From an uncultured bacterium (lineage in GTDB: Bacteria > Krumholzibacteriota > Krumholzibacteriia > LZORAL124-64-63): 64,000 bases of DNA. This document shows positions 1-8,201 of this stretch, piece by piece. Position numbers and translations under genes: made by a program. The DNA lies in the NCBI GenBank assembly GCA_937910695.1, contig CALEMW010000226.1, forward strand, positions 1 to 64,000, read 5' to 3'. Every line of letters starts with the position of its first letter. Within the stretch, counting starts at the first letter, position 1. The notes beneath the pieces were generated by a model that was given only the letters and a program-made list of their open reading frames with translations, had not been told where the DNA came from and did no database searches.

Positions 1-772
1 CCCACGGTGCAATCCACCGCTTCAACCGACATGACCTTGAACACCCACTGGCTCTTGAACCAGGTCACCATGCCGAAGGCGTTGTTGTAGCAGTCGCCCA
101 ACTCCACCGTGGCGTAGTCGAAGAAGTAGTCGTTGAACAGCACCGGCAGCTGGCTCTCGACCGACGACGCCAGCCAGAAGCCGCCGAACATCAGGTCCTG
201 GACAATCATGCCGTCGGTGATCGTCAGCACGTGGCTCTCCCAGGCTTCGTAGTCCGCGGCGAGTTCGACCGTCGTGACGAACAGAGCGGGAGGCGTGGTG
301 GTCGAAGTGACCACCGCGGCGGCGTCGGCAGGGTAGAGCAGGTTGATCTCGGAACGGCCGGCGTTGTCGCGTACGAGGCCCTTGACGGTCACCACATCGC
401 CGACATGGACCGCAGGCGTTGCGCCCTGGTAGACCCAGATCGCCGTATAAGGGCCCGCCGGCAATTCGGTCATCGTGAAGCTGTTGTTCTGAACAGCCGT
501 AACGGTTGTGCCTCTGAAATTGTGTTTCCCGCCAATCGACTCCCTGGCGACACCATATCTCTTTTGTTTTCAACACATCTTTCTGGGTGAACGAGGCGGT
601 CGAGGGAAAAACACAATTTCGAGGGCACAACCGCCGTAACTACGCAACCGGGGACCTCCACGACGCTGCCCACAGGCACGACACCCGTGCGGATATCCTG
701 GATCGTGCCCGCACTCGCTACCGCGACGAGAATCAACATCAGCACACTGATCGATATCAGGCGTACCTTCAT
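1..772 (-). pseudogene. Secreted OB-fold protein gene, interrupted by a MITE-like insertion and cut by the window edge
   Basis: The gene reads leftward from an ATG at 770-772 with a GAGGAG ribosome site. It begins with a hydrophobic signal peptide (about residues 1-21), then GTIQDIRTG and an OB-fold-like strand ending VVEVPGCVVTAV. A 129-bp element (504-632) plus an 8-bp duplication adds 137 bp and shifts the frame. Removing 137 bp rejoins CVVTAV to QNNSFTMTELPAGPYTAIW, and that frame then stays open to base 1, with repeated motifs such as VHVGDVVTVKGLV. The restored protein resembles the OB-fold repeats of the secreted protein encoded at 33946-35880, so it was probably exported. The intact function is unknown. 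As it stands only about 100 residues could be made, the last half of them from the element. A good promoter remains upstream. Confidence 0.8.
504..632. mobile_element. MITE-like element, 129 bp, with terminal inverted repeats and 8-bp target duplication
   Basis: The left end (504-527) starts GGTTGTGCCTCTGAAATTGT and the complement of the right end (609-632) starts GGTTGTGCCCTCGAAATTGT. The 24-bp ends match at 21 positions, the three differences being adjacent (positions 10-12). Directly outside both ends lies the same octamer, GCCGTAAC (496-503 and 633-640), as expected of an 8-bp target-site duplication. The interior codes for nothing recognisable and is too short for a transposase, so it would need one in trans. 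I cannot assign it to an insertion sequence family from the ends alone. Confidence 0.85.
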
Positions 773-859
773 CGTTCCATCTCCTCAATAAACCTAGCTT
801 GGATTCTCATTGGCCGATACCGGGCGGGGGGATACCGATGCATGACTCAACCGGGTTAA

Positions 860-888
860 ATCATAACACAAAGACTCATATTTGACAA
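860..888 (-). promoter_or_regulatory. Sigma-70-type promoter of the interrupted secreted-protein gene
   Basis: On the minus strand, TTGTCA (883-888) and TATGAT (860-865) are separated by 17 bases; each matches the consensus at 5 of 6 positions. It lies about 90 bases upstream of the ATG at 772. The gene thus keeps a promoter although its frame is broken. Confidence 0.65.
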
Positions 889-900
889 TTCATGATTCTG

Positions 901-951
901 GAGATAATCAAATAATAAAGAGGACCCGAAATCTCTCGATTTCGGGTCCTC
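901..951 (-). terminator. Rho-independent terminator of rpsD
   Basis: A perfect 14-bp stem (920-933 with 938-951) closes a TCTC loop; on the minus strand it is followed by a T-rich run (TTTATTATTTG). It sits 19 bases past the rpsD stop codon. Confidence 0.9.
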
Positions 952-969
952 GTCGCATTTAGCGTGGGT

Positions 970-1578
970 CTAGCGCGAGTAGAACTCGATCACCAGGGGC
1001 ACCTCGCAGATCACGGGCACCTCTTCACGCTGCGGATCATAGGAAAAGACGACGCTGAAGGCCTTCTTGTCCCGCTCGATGTACGGCGGTGGCGGTGCAG
1101 CGGAATCCAGGGCTTCCTGGAAGCAGTTCATGCGCTGGCTCTTCGGCCGAACACTGACCTTCTGACCCGGCTTCACGCGGAAGGACGGAATGTCCACCTT
1201 CTTGCCGTCGACCAGAATGTGGCCGTGGTTCACGTACTGGCGGGCGCCGTAGATGGAACGGGCCAGACCGCCGCGCAGCACCACGGCGTCGAGACGCGCC
1301 TCGAGGAACTGCACCAGCGAGTTGACCATGTCACCCCTGCGAGCGGCCTTCTTGTAGTAGATGCGCATCTGGCGCTCGTGGATGTTGTACTGGGCGCGCA
1401 GCTTCTGCTTCTCCATGAGCTGCATCTTGTACGGCGACATCTTGCGACGACGCATCTGCTGCTGCAGTCCATGCTGTCCCGGCGGATAGGGGCGCTTGTT
1501 GAGATAGCGCTCGGCCTTGGGCGTCAGCGGGATGCCCAGGGCACGGGACTTCTTGATCTTGGATCCGGTGAACTTCAC
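970..1578 (-). CDS. rpsD: 30S ribosomal protein S4, stand-alone copy
   Basis: S4 binds 16S rRNA early in assembly of the small subunit and takes part in translational accuracy. The 202-residue product begins VKFTGSKIKKSR, has the conserved PPGQHG near residue 37, then a typical S4 RNA-binding domain (FLEARLD, GGLARSI.GARQYVNHGHI.VDGKKVDIPSF) at about 90-155, and ends IEFYSR. The start is a GTG (1576-1578) seven bases after GGAGG; reading further upstream gives residues unlike S4. The N-terminal zinc-binding cysteines of classical S4 are absent, so this is the cysteine-free (C-minus) form. It is not beside rpsK, rpsM, rpoA or rplQ as usual but alone between a promoter and a strong terminator. 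It may be a paralogue of another rpsD or simply a relocated single copy; the window cannot tell. Confidence 0.95.
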   Translation of the reverse strand: MKFTGSKIKKSRALGIPLTPKAERYLNKRPYPPGQHGLQQQMRRRKMSPYKMQLMEKQKLRAQYNIHERQMRIYYKKAARRGDMVNSLVQFLEARLDAVVLRGGLARSIYGARQYVNHGHILVDGKKVDIPSFRVKPGQKVSVRPKSQRMNCFQEALDSAAPPPPYIERDKKAFSVVFSYDPQREEVPVICEVPLVIEFYSR

Positions 1579-1745
1579 TAGGGAGCCTCCGAGGGCTTCG
1601 GGTTGAGGCGGTAGTCGGCACGAATTGGCATGGATTGACGACCGCGTCACATCGGGCCGGTGGGCATGCTGCCATCACCTGGAGAACGATCGTCTCCAGC
1701 GATGCATACACGCATCCATCGCCTGAGTCCAGATCGGCCCGGAAT
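1579..1745 (-). promoter_or_regulatory. Long structured 5' leader of rpsD
   Basis: Between the promoter and the GTG start lie about 165 transcribed bases. The minus strand can form GATGC-GTGTAT-GCATC and, next to it, CTGGAGA-CGATCGT-TCTCCAG (at 1679-1699), with GGAGG just before the start. Long leaders with hairpins are typical of self-regulated ribosomal protein genes, and S4 is a known translational repressor in other bacteria. A regulatory role here is inference. Confidence 0.4.
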
Positions 1746-1750
1746 CGCCA

Positions 1751-1779
1751 AGAATATGACAATCGGGGGGCAGTGTCAA
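1751..1779 (-). promoter_or_regulatory. Sigma-70-type promoter of rpsD
   Basis: On the minus strand, TTGACA (1774-1779, perfect) and TATTCT (1751-1756) are 17 bases apart. The -35 overlaps the stop codon of the Crp/Fnr gene upstream, so rpsD has its own promoter. Confidence 0.7.
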
Positions 1780-2519
1780 GAATCCCCGTCCTCCCGACGC
1801 ACCCCGCCCTGGAGCTTGGGAAGTCGGGTCATGGCTCGCAGCGCCTCGAGATCCTTGAGAATCAGGAGGCGTCCCTGGACCTCGATCAAGTCCTGATCCT
1901 GGAACTGTCGCAGGATCCGCGACAAGGACGGCTGGTTCATGTTCAGCATGGTGGCGAGATCGCGTTTGCGGGTGGGAAGCTCCACTTGAGCTCCGGTCAT
2001 GAAGTCCGCGTAGGGGCTTTTTTCGTGCAGGGCGACGAGATAGTTGGCCAACCGCTGGGCTCCATCGCACAGGGTGAGCTGATCGATCTTCTCGATGAGC
2101 AGAGACATCCAACGGGCCATGACGCTCATGATGTAGTTTTGCAGCAGGGGATGGTGGCCCATGCACTCGAGGAATCCTTCCCGGGGGAAGAACATGAGCT
2201 CCGAGTCTTCCAACGCGCAGGCAGTGACAGGGTGGACCTCGAGGAACAGCGATGCCTCTCCGAACATGGAGTGGACCTCGGCGAGGTGGACGATGTGCTC
2301 ACGATAAGCCGGACCGGAGCGGATCAGCTTGAGCTGCCCCTTCAGGACAAGGTAAATGCCCTCGGGCTGGTCCCCTTCCTCGAACACGGTCTCGCCCGCT
2401 GGAAAATGCAGGAGCTCGGCCAAGCCGAAGAGTTCAGTGCAGACGGTCTCTCCCATGCGCCGGCCGAAGGGACTGGCCAGCAATTGGCTCAGCTTCATGC
2501 TCCCGGATGTGTTGCTCAT
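1776..2519 (-). CDS. Crp/Fnr-family transcriptional regulator
   Basis: This 247-residue protein has the two-domain Crp/Fnr plan. Residues about 25-140 form a cyclic-nucleotide-binding-like barrel (FPAGETVFEEGDQPEGIYLVLKG, GEASLFL), joined by a long dimer helix to a winged helix-turn-helix at about 185-225 (TRKRDLATMLNMNQPSLSRILR). There is no N-terminal cysteine cluster for an Fnr-type iron-sulfur centre, so it is probably not an oxygen sensor; the ligand cannot be told. It lies 27 bases downstream of tex on the same strand, so the two may be co-transcribed. The start is an ATG; the TCCTCG-side sequence upstream gives GAGGAGGCATGG, a good ribosome site. Confidence 0.9.
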   Translation of the reverse strand: MSNTSGSMKLSQLLASPFGRRMGETVCTELFGLAELLHFPAGETVFEEGDQPEGIYLVLKGQLKLIRSGPAYREHIVHLAEVHSMFGEASLFLEVHPVTACALEDSELMFFPREGFLECMGHHPLLQNYIMSVMARWMSLLIEKIDQLTLCDGAQRLANYLVALHEKSPYADFMTGAQVELPTRKRDLATMLNMNQPSLSRILRQFQDQDLIEVQGRLLILKDLEALRAMTRLPKLQGGVRREDGDS

Positions 2520-2546
2520 CCATGCCTCCTCGAAGCGGCGGCACGA

Positions 2547-4748
2547 TCAGGGCCGCGGCAGCAGATCCTTGATGGACAGCGAAATCCGTTGGCGTTCCTG
2601 ATCGACGGAGACAACCCGAACTCGGACCTCTTGCCCCACGCTCAACTCGTCGGCCGGATCCTTCACGAAACGATGGGCGATCTGGCTGACGTGGACGAGC
2701 CCGTCCTGATGGACGCCCACATCGACGAACGCACCGAAATGCGTGACGTTGGTGACCACACCGGCCAATTCCATGCCCTCTGAGAGATCGGAAACTTCAT
2801 TCACGTCGTCGCGGAAGGCGATTACCGCAACTTCGCCTCGGGGATCACGGCCGGGGCGAGCCAGCTCCGTGAGGATATCGTCCAGCGTGTACTGGCCTAC
2901 ATCATCGCAGAAATAGCGTTGGGGATCAATGGTTTGGAGCACCGACTCGTCTCCGACGAGATTTCGGACATCCCGGTCCAGATCCGTGGCAATGCGCTCG
3001 ACGAGCTCGTAACGTTCGGGATGGACCGCCGAGTTATCGAGGGGATGCCCTCCCCGCACACGCAGGAATCCCGCCGCCTGTTGGTAGGTCTTGGCGCCCA
3101 GACGGGGAACGGCTAGCAGATCCGCCCGCGATGAGAACGAGCCGTGAACATCGCGATGAGTCACGACCGCCTTCGCCAGCGACGCCCCCAGCCCCGACAC
3201 GTAGGACAGCAGCGATGCCGAAGCCGTATTCACATCCACCCCCACACTGTTCACACAACCGACGACGACGTCGTCGAGCCGCTCCTTCAGCTGCTTCTGA
3301 TCCACGTCGTGCTGGTACTGCCCCACGCCGATGGCCTTGGGATCGATTTTCACGAGTTCCGCCAGGGGGTCCTGCAGCCGGCGGCCGATGGACACCGAAC
3401 CCCGCACCGTGACATCCTGATCCGGCATCTCCTCGCGGGCCGTTTCGCTCGCGGAATACACCGACGCCCCCGACTCGTTCACGAGCACGACGGGCAGCTC
3501 CAGTCCCGCATTCTTCGCCCAGGCGCGCACCACCGCGAAGGTCTCCCGGCCACCCGTGCCGTTGCCCACGGCCACCGCGTCGAACCTGTGTTGCCGATGC
3601 CAGCGATCGAGGGCGGCATGAGTCCCCGCCACGTCCTCCCTGGGCTTCGTCGGCCAGACGATTCCTTGATCCAGCAGCCGGCCCGTGGCGTGCAGGACCA
3701 CGACCTTGCACCCCGTCCGCAACCCGGGGTCGATGGCCAGAACGGACCTGGCGCCGAACGGCGCCGCCAGCAGCAGATCCTTCAGGTTTGAGGCGAAAAC
3801 ATCGATGGCCGAGCGGTCGGCCTCCTGCTTCAGCTCCAGTCGGATTTCGGTTTCGATCTGCAGGGACAGCAGGCGCTCCCACCCGTCTTCGATGGCCAGG
3901 CGAACCTGCTCCTCCCAGATCGAAGGTTGCGAGGCGAGCACGCCGCGAGCCAGGATGCCCAAGGCCCGCTCCTGCGGCGCCGTGATGCGGAACCCCAGCC
4001 AGCCTTCCTTCTCCCCCCGACGGATGGCCAGAACTCGATGGGAGGGAATCCTCGCCACCGGCTCGCTGAAGTCGTAGTAGTCCTCGAATTTGCTGCGCTG
4101 GTCGGCCTTGCCGCGGGCCGCCTTGCTCGTCATCACGCCGGCTTCCCGGACCAGGTCACGAATCCGGGCGCGGAGTTCGGCCGTCTCCGCGATGCGTTCG
4201 GCGAGGATATCGCGCGCCCCCTGCAGGGCGGCGTCGACATCCGGGACATCCTTGTCCGGGTCGACGAACCCGGTCGCGATGTCGGCCACCGATCCTGAAC
4301 TCTCGAGCTGGGCCTGCATGCGGTCGGCCAGGGGTTCGAGCCCCCTTTCCTTGGCCATCGACGCCCTCGTGCGGCGCTTGGGGCGGTAGGGCAGATACAG
4401 ATCCTCGAGGGCGGTGCGGGTCGCCGCTCCAAGCACGGCGCGCTCCAGCTCCGTGCTCAACTCGCCCTGATCGTAGATGGACTGCAGCACCGTTCGCCGC
4501 CGATCTTCCAGGTCGCGATGGAACGCGAGACGTTCGTTCACCCCGGCCAGCGCCTCGTCGTCGAGGCCGCTTGTGGCCTCCTTGCGGTAGCGGGCCACGA
4601 AGGGCACGGTGCAGCCCTCGTCGAACAGGGCCACAGCTGCAGCAACGCCGTGGGCGGGCAACGCGAGGTCGGCGGCGACGCGGGTGGCAAGAACGGCTGT
4701 CGATGGCAGGGAAAAGGTCCGTGCTGCGGGAATCGTGAAATCGTCCAT
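2547..4748 (-). CDS. tex: Tex, RNA-binding transcription accessory protein
   Basis: Tex is a cytoplasmic nucleic-acid-binding protein that associates with transcription in many bacteria. The 733 residues match the family length. An N-terminal helical Tex domain (about 20-240, with TVPFVARYRKEAT) is followed by the YqgF/RNase H-like domain starting VLAIDPGLRTGCK at about 336, helix-hairpin-helix DNA-binding segments around 490-570 (NTASASLLSYVSGLG), and an S1 RNA-binding domain at about 655-730 (GVVTNVTHFGAFVDVGVHQD). The start ATG is close to GGAGAT. It is the first gene of a likely two-gene unit with the Crp/Fnr regulator. Confidence 0.95.
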   Translation of the reverse strand: MDDFTIPAARTFSLPSTAVLATRVAADLALPAHGVAAAVALFDEGCTVPFVARYRKEATSGLDDEALAGVNERLAFHRDLEDRRRTVLQSIYDQGELSTELERAVLGAATRTALEDLYLPYRPKRRTRASMAKERGLEPLADRMQAQLESSGSVADIATGFVDPDKDVPDVDAALQGARDILAERIAETAELRARIRDLVREAGVMTSKAARGKADQRSKFEDYYDFSEPVARIPSHRVLAIRRGEKEGWLGFRITAPQERALGILARGVLASQPSIWEEQVRLAIEDGWERLLSLQIETEIRLELKQEADRSAIDVFASNLKDLLLAAPFGARSVLAIDPGLRTGCKVVVLHATGRLLDQGIVWPTKPREDVAGTHAALDRWHRQHRFDAVAVGNGTGGRETFAVVRAWAKNAGLELPVVLVNESGASVYSASETAREEMPDQDVTVRGSVSIGRRLQDPLAELVKIDPKAIGVGQYQHDVDQKQLKERLDDVVVGCVNSVGVDVNTASASLLSYVSGLGASLAKAVVTHRDVHGSFSSRADLLAVPRLGAKTYQQAAGFLRVRGGHPLDNSAVHPERYELVERIATDLDRDVRNLVGDESVLQTIDPQRYFCDDVGQYTLDDILTELARPGRDPRGEVAVIAFRDDVNEVSDLSEGMELAGVVTNVTHFGAFVDVGVHQDGLVHVSQIAHRFVKDPADELSVGQEVRVRVVSVDQERQRISLSIKDLLPRP

Positions 4749-4839
4749 CGAGATCTCCAGGAAGGCGGGGCGGCGGTTGCTGGGTTCGGGGCGGGCACGT
4801 TATAAGACACCTGCATCGGTGTCCAGCGCAACATCCCAT

Positions 4840-4881
4840 ACAAAAGAAGGAAGGGCGTCGCCGCCGCAGCGACGCCCTTCC
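4840..4881 (-). terminator. Rho-independent terminator of the 15-kb ExbB/TonB operon
   Basis: A perfect 13-bp stem (4849-4861 with 4869-4881) with loop CGCCGCA is followed on the minus strand by TTCTTTTG. It lies about 100 bases past the stop of the OmpA-like gene and ends the long leftward operon. Confidence 0.85.
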
Positions 4882-4983
4882 GGTAACCGGCCTCCGGAAC
4901 ACCATGCTGAAGAATCCGGAGCCCGGTCCGGACGGCCGGGTGACTGGCGTACCCGACCGTCGTTTCGCGAACCTCAGGCCGGG

Positions 4984-5925
4984 TCAGCGGCTCTTCTCAG
5001 CATGGACCACGCGGATGCTCACCGATCCGTCCATCTCTGAACGCAGATCGGGTCGGGCTTCCGCTTCGGTGTCGATCCAGTCCTCGGCCAGGATCATCTG
5101 ATCGACCAGGTAGTCGGCGACGACCTGGGCACGTTGTTCGGCCAGACCGATGGTCTCGGCCCGCACGACGACTTTCAGAGGCGAATAGGGATGATCCTTG
5201 CGGATCCGATCGGCGGCCGTAATCAGCCAACCTTCGCCGTCCACGGACAGCTTGGACTGATCACGCTTGAACACCTGATCTCCCGAAAAGTCGAGGCGAC
5301 GCTCGGTGTCTTCCATGTAATCGACAGCAGGAATGCGGAAACTCGTCCCTGCATAGTTGTAGGTATTGGTTCCCTTGTCCGTGATGCTGAAGACATAGCT
5401 GTAGGGGTAGCCTGCCTGCATCATGGCGCCCTGGTCGCCGCGACCGTCCCACTTCACGTTGCTGGGGGGTTCACTCTTCTTACCGAAGGTGCGGAACGTG
5501 GAGCCCCGATAGTCGGTCACGGTCAAGGCCCAGGATCGGGCCTTGTGGCCCTCCGGATCCTCGGGATAGAAGGTGGCCACGGGCGTGGTCGCCGGCTCTT
5601 TGTACCAGTAATGTGGCACTTGCTCGCTGAGCAGCGGCTCGGGGTTGTTGAGGAAGGGCACCAGTCCCTGGACCGGGCTCACCGAAAGTAGCAGTTCGTC
5701 AGCCGGCACGTAGAACGTGTCGATGATGGCCGCGCTGAGCGGAAACTCGATGCGGGTCTTGTGGATGTCCTGACGGACTTGGTTTTCGGCTTCCACGACC
5801 ATTTCCGGAAGACCGGATCCCGTGGTGCCTTCTTGCTCCGTGTAGGCGGGGGCCGCGCGGCCGGACAGCAGAATCAAGCTGCCGGCCGCAACGGTGAGCA
5901 ATCCCCTGAGAACGATGATGTGCAT
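4984..5925 (-). CDS. Periplasmic/outer-membrane protein with FlgD-like and OmpA-like regions
   Basis: A 313-residue exported protein, last gene of the ExbB/ExbD/TonB operon. Residues 1-27 are a signal peptide. Around 150-185 is a FlgD-type Ig turn (VKWDGRGDQGAMMQAGYPYSYVFS). The C-terminal 75 residues (LKVVVRAETIGLAEQRAQVV) look like the tail of an OmpA-type peptidoglycan-binding domain, in which such helices follow a strand, although the classical NxxLSxxRA motif is only partly present. By position it is a candidate envelope partner of the TonB-like motor. It is not a standard named protein; the precise role is unknown. Confidence 0.7.
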   Translation of the reverse strand: MHIIVLRGLLTVAAGSLILLSGRAAPAYTEQEGTTGSGLPEMVVEAENQVRQDIHKTRIEFPLSAAIIDTFYVPADELLLSVSPVQGLVPFLNNPEPLLSEQVPHYWYKEPATTPVATFYPEDPEGHKARSWALTVTDYRGSTFRTFGKKSEPPSNVKWDGRGDQGAMMQAGYPYSYVFSITDKGTNTYNYAGTSFRIPAVDYMEDTERRLDFSGDQVFKRDQSKLSVDGEGWLITAADRIRKDHPYSPLKVVVRAETIGLAEQRAQVVADYLVDQMILAEDWIDTEAEARPDLRSEMDGSVSIRVVHAEKSR

Positions 5926-5980
5926 GGTGTCGTCCTTTGTCTCAGGTGTTGTCGACTATTGAGTTGTCTGGGTGCGGCTC

Positions 5981-7348
5981 CTAGCTGAGCCTGAACACGA
6001 TCGTAATCACCCCCCACTGCTCGACGCGCTCGGCGCCCTGCAGGGATTCGAAGACGAACTGACTGATCGCATCCATGGCCGCGCGGTTGAGATCGCGGTG
6101 GGGCGAAGTCTGCTCGAAGTACAGGTTTTCCTTTACGCGGCCGTCGGGCATCACGGTGAAGTGAACCGCCACGACGCCTTCCCAACCCTTCGTTTTGGCT
6201 TCTTCCGAATAGACGGGCAGCGTGCTCTTGACGATCTTGCGGCCCTGGATCTGGCCACTGATGGTCATGGCCACGCCCTTGCCGCCCTTCGGCAGTTCTT
6301 CGGCGAGGGTCTGGGGTTGTTCCTGGGGCTTGGCATCGTCCACCGCGGCGATCGACATCGCGTTGGAGGCTTCGGCCAATGCGGGACGCTTGCCGCCCTT
6401 GAGGCTACCGCGGGCACCATCGTTGCCGGAGCCGTAGTCCAACATCGTACGGCGTCCCGTATCCGCAGACTTCGACTGCAGAGCCGGTTCAGCCACGTCG
6501 ACCACGGCCTTGGCACGCTCGTTGGACTGGGCGACCTGCACCAGCTCGTCAACCGAGCCCTGCCAAACGGTCTGTCCCTCTTCGAGCCGACCGCCTACGA
6601 GGGCTGCATTGCCGCCCTCAACGCCTCCGGTCGCCAACTTCATGGCCATACGGCCACCGCCGGACGAACCAGAGTCCGAGACTTCGAAATCGACTTCGGA
6701 GAGGTCCGTCTTCGACTTGCGGCCGACCAGGGCCATGTTCCCGCTTTCGAACGCGGGCGTTTGGCTCTGCTTGGACTGCAGGGACGGCGAATTCACGTCC
6801 GCCGCCAGGGCGCCGACGTTGCGTAGGTTGCTGGTGTCGAGCTTCGGCATGTTGGCGTCGGCGAAGGCCTTCGAATCCAACGATTTGCTCGTCACGTCAC
6901 GGAACTGCTTCTGCTGCGCCTGGGTCAGGCGCGGCGCATCGATATCCATGGGCTTACTCTGGAGCACGGGCTTCGACGCCAGGGTCGGCGGTTTGAGGCT
7001 CGTGAGCTTCTTCTTGCTCTTCAGGACCGGCTCGGGCGGCGTCACCTCGACGGGCTTGACCTCCTCGACCGTCGGCTCCTCGACCACGGCCTCCGCCGCC
7101 GGCTTCGCCTTTTCGGGCTCCGCGACGATGGGCTGGGTCTTCATCCGCACCTGCTTGGCCACGTCTTCGCCGTACCGTTCCTCGATGTAGGCGATTTCGG
7201 TGAGTTCATCCATCACCACGTCCACTTTGTCCACGCTCATGCGCAGCACCAGAACGAGGAACAGGAAGAGCGCACCGTGCAGGGCGAAACTGGTGACGAA
7301 ACCGCCGGTGGTGGCCGCCTTGCGGCTCATGCTCTGCCTCATCATCAC
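5981..7348 (-). CDS. TonB-like energy transducer (TonB C-terminal/AgmX type)
   Basis: 455 residues. One membrane segment at about 17-38 (ATTGGFVTSFALHGALFLFL), a Pro/Glu/Lys-rich periplasmic linker (about 90-150), then a long low-complexity region with repeated short blocks such as LQSK and NMALVGR (150-345), and a TonB C-terminal domain at about 365-455 (GRKIVKSTLPVYSEEAKTKG, VHFTVMPDGRV). TonB proteins pass proton-motive force from ExbB-ExbD to outer-membrane partners. It overlaps the preceding exbD by 4 bases (ATGA), which implies translational coupling. It is longer than ordinary TonB (about 240 residues), and its repeat-rich middle is more like the transducers of gliding motors. Confidence 0.85.
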   Translation of the reverse strand: MMMRQSMSRKAATTGGFVTSFALHGALFLFLVLVLRMSVDKVDVVMDELTEIAYIEERYGEDVAKQVRMKTQPIVAEPEKAKPAAEAVVEEPTVEEVKPVEVTPPEPVLKSKKKLTSLKPPTLASKPVLQSKPMDIDAPRLTQAQQKQFRDVTSKSLDSKAFADANMPKLDTSNLRNVGALAADVNSPSLQSKQSQTPAFESGNMALVGRKSKTDLSEVDFEVSDSGSSGGGRMAMKLATGGVEGGNAALVGGRLEEGQTVWQGSVDELVQVAQSNERAKAVVDVAEPALQSKSADTGRRTMLDYGSGNDGARGSLKGGKRPALAEASNAMSIAAVDDAKPQEQPQTLAEELPKGGKGVAMTISGQIQGRKIVKSTLPVYSEEAKTKGWEGVVAVHFTVMPDGRVKENLYFEQTSPHRDLNRAAMDAISQFVFESLQGAERVEQWGVITIVFRLS

Positions 7349-7755
7349 GGCGACTCACCTCCCTCGGCCTTCTTGCCGGTGGAAATGGCGATCCGCGGCG
7401 CCTTGGCCTTCTCGATCTCAGCCAACAGTTCCTCGACCTGCCCGTAGAGCAGATTCTTATCGGCCTTGACGATGGCCACCGCGTCCGGACTGTTCTCGAA
7501 GAGCGGCGTCAGCAGGGGCATGACCTCTTCGAGAGTCAACTGTTCCTCGTCGACGAAGATCTCGCCGTCGATGGTATAGACGATCTCCAACTTCTCGGTG
7601 TCGTCCATCTGGCTCGCCCTCGCCTCGGGCAGTTCGACCTCGTGGGGCGACTCGTTCAGGAAGGGCGAAATGATCATCAGCGTCAGCACGACGACCAGCG
7701 ACACGTTGATGACGGGCACGACGTCGACTTTCGTTTCGTAGCGATAGACGTTCAC
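7345..7755 (-). CDS. exbD: ExbD/TolR-family protein (second copy)
   Basis: 136 residues: short cytoplasmic N-terminus, one membrane helix (about 12-32, VVPVINVSLVVVLTLMIISPF) and a periplasmic ExbD domain. In ExbD/TolR a conserved aspartate in this helix carries the proton; here the segment VDVVPVINVSLVVVL has Asp11 just at its start but Asn where Asp is usual, so this copy may not conduct protons itself. It overlaps both neighbours by 4 bases. Together with the next copy it makes one ExbB and two ExbDs. Confidence 0.9.
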   Translation of the reverse strand: MNVYRYETKVDVVPVINVSLVVVLTLMIISPFLNESPHEVELPEARASQMDDTEKLEIVYTIDGEIFVDEEQLTLEEVMPLLTPLFENSPDAVAIVKADKNLLYGQVEELLAEIEKAKAPRIAISTGKKAEGGESP

Positions 7756-8186
7756 GACGCGCCCCCTTCCTTGCGGTTCAACAGGGCCAGACTCTTGGCG
7801 CCGCCGGCTTTGGCAGCGTCCATCACGTCGACCACGTCGCCCAGGGTCACGAAATCGCTCGGCACGATCACGACGGTCTTCTCGGCACGTTCGGCGAGCT
7901 TGGCGCTGATCCCGGCCTCGAGATCGGCCAGAAGGGTCGCTTCGCCGTTGAGGGTGATGCCTTCTGGCGTCACCGACACCATGACGAGTTCCTCTTCGTT
8001 TTCCGGTGCGGCAGTGGATACGACGTTCTCACTGGCCTCAGCCCGCGTGGCGTTGACCTGGATCCCGTTGCCCATGATGGCCGGCATCGTGATCAAGAAG
8101 ACGACGATCAGCGTCGTGGTCACATCGGCCAACGGCGTGATGTTGGCCGAATTCTCTTCTCTGATGCTGCTTCTCTTCACTCCCAT
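7752..8186 (-). CDS. exbD: ExbD/TolR-family protein (first copy)
   Basis: 144 residues with one membrane helix at about 18-40 and a periplasmic domain. The motif ITPLADVTTTLIVVFLITMP keeps the conserved proton-carrying aspartate (Asp21), unlike the partner copy. ExbD proteins sit as a dimer inside an ExbB pentamer and use proton flow to move a periplasmic partner. It is 15 bases after exbB and overlaps the second exbD by 4 bases. Confidence 0.92.
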   Translation of the reverse strand: MGVKRSSIREENSANITPLADVTTTLIVVFLITMPAIMGNGIQVNATRAEASENVVSTAAPENEEELVMVSVTPEGITLNGEATLLADLEAGISAKLAERAEKTVVIVPSDFVTLGDVVDVMDAAKAGGAKSLALLNRKEGGAS

Positions 8187-8201
8187 GACGTCTCCTCCGA
8201 T

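Noticed and set aside
22-630. Open frame of 202 codons on the minus strand at the left edge
   Set aside because: It starts inside the MITE-like element and reads the secreted-protein gene out of frame; composition is arginine/proline-rich and unlike a protein.
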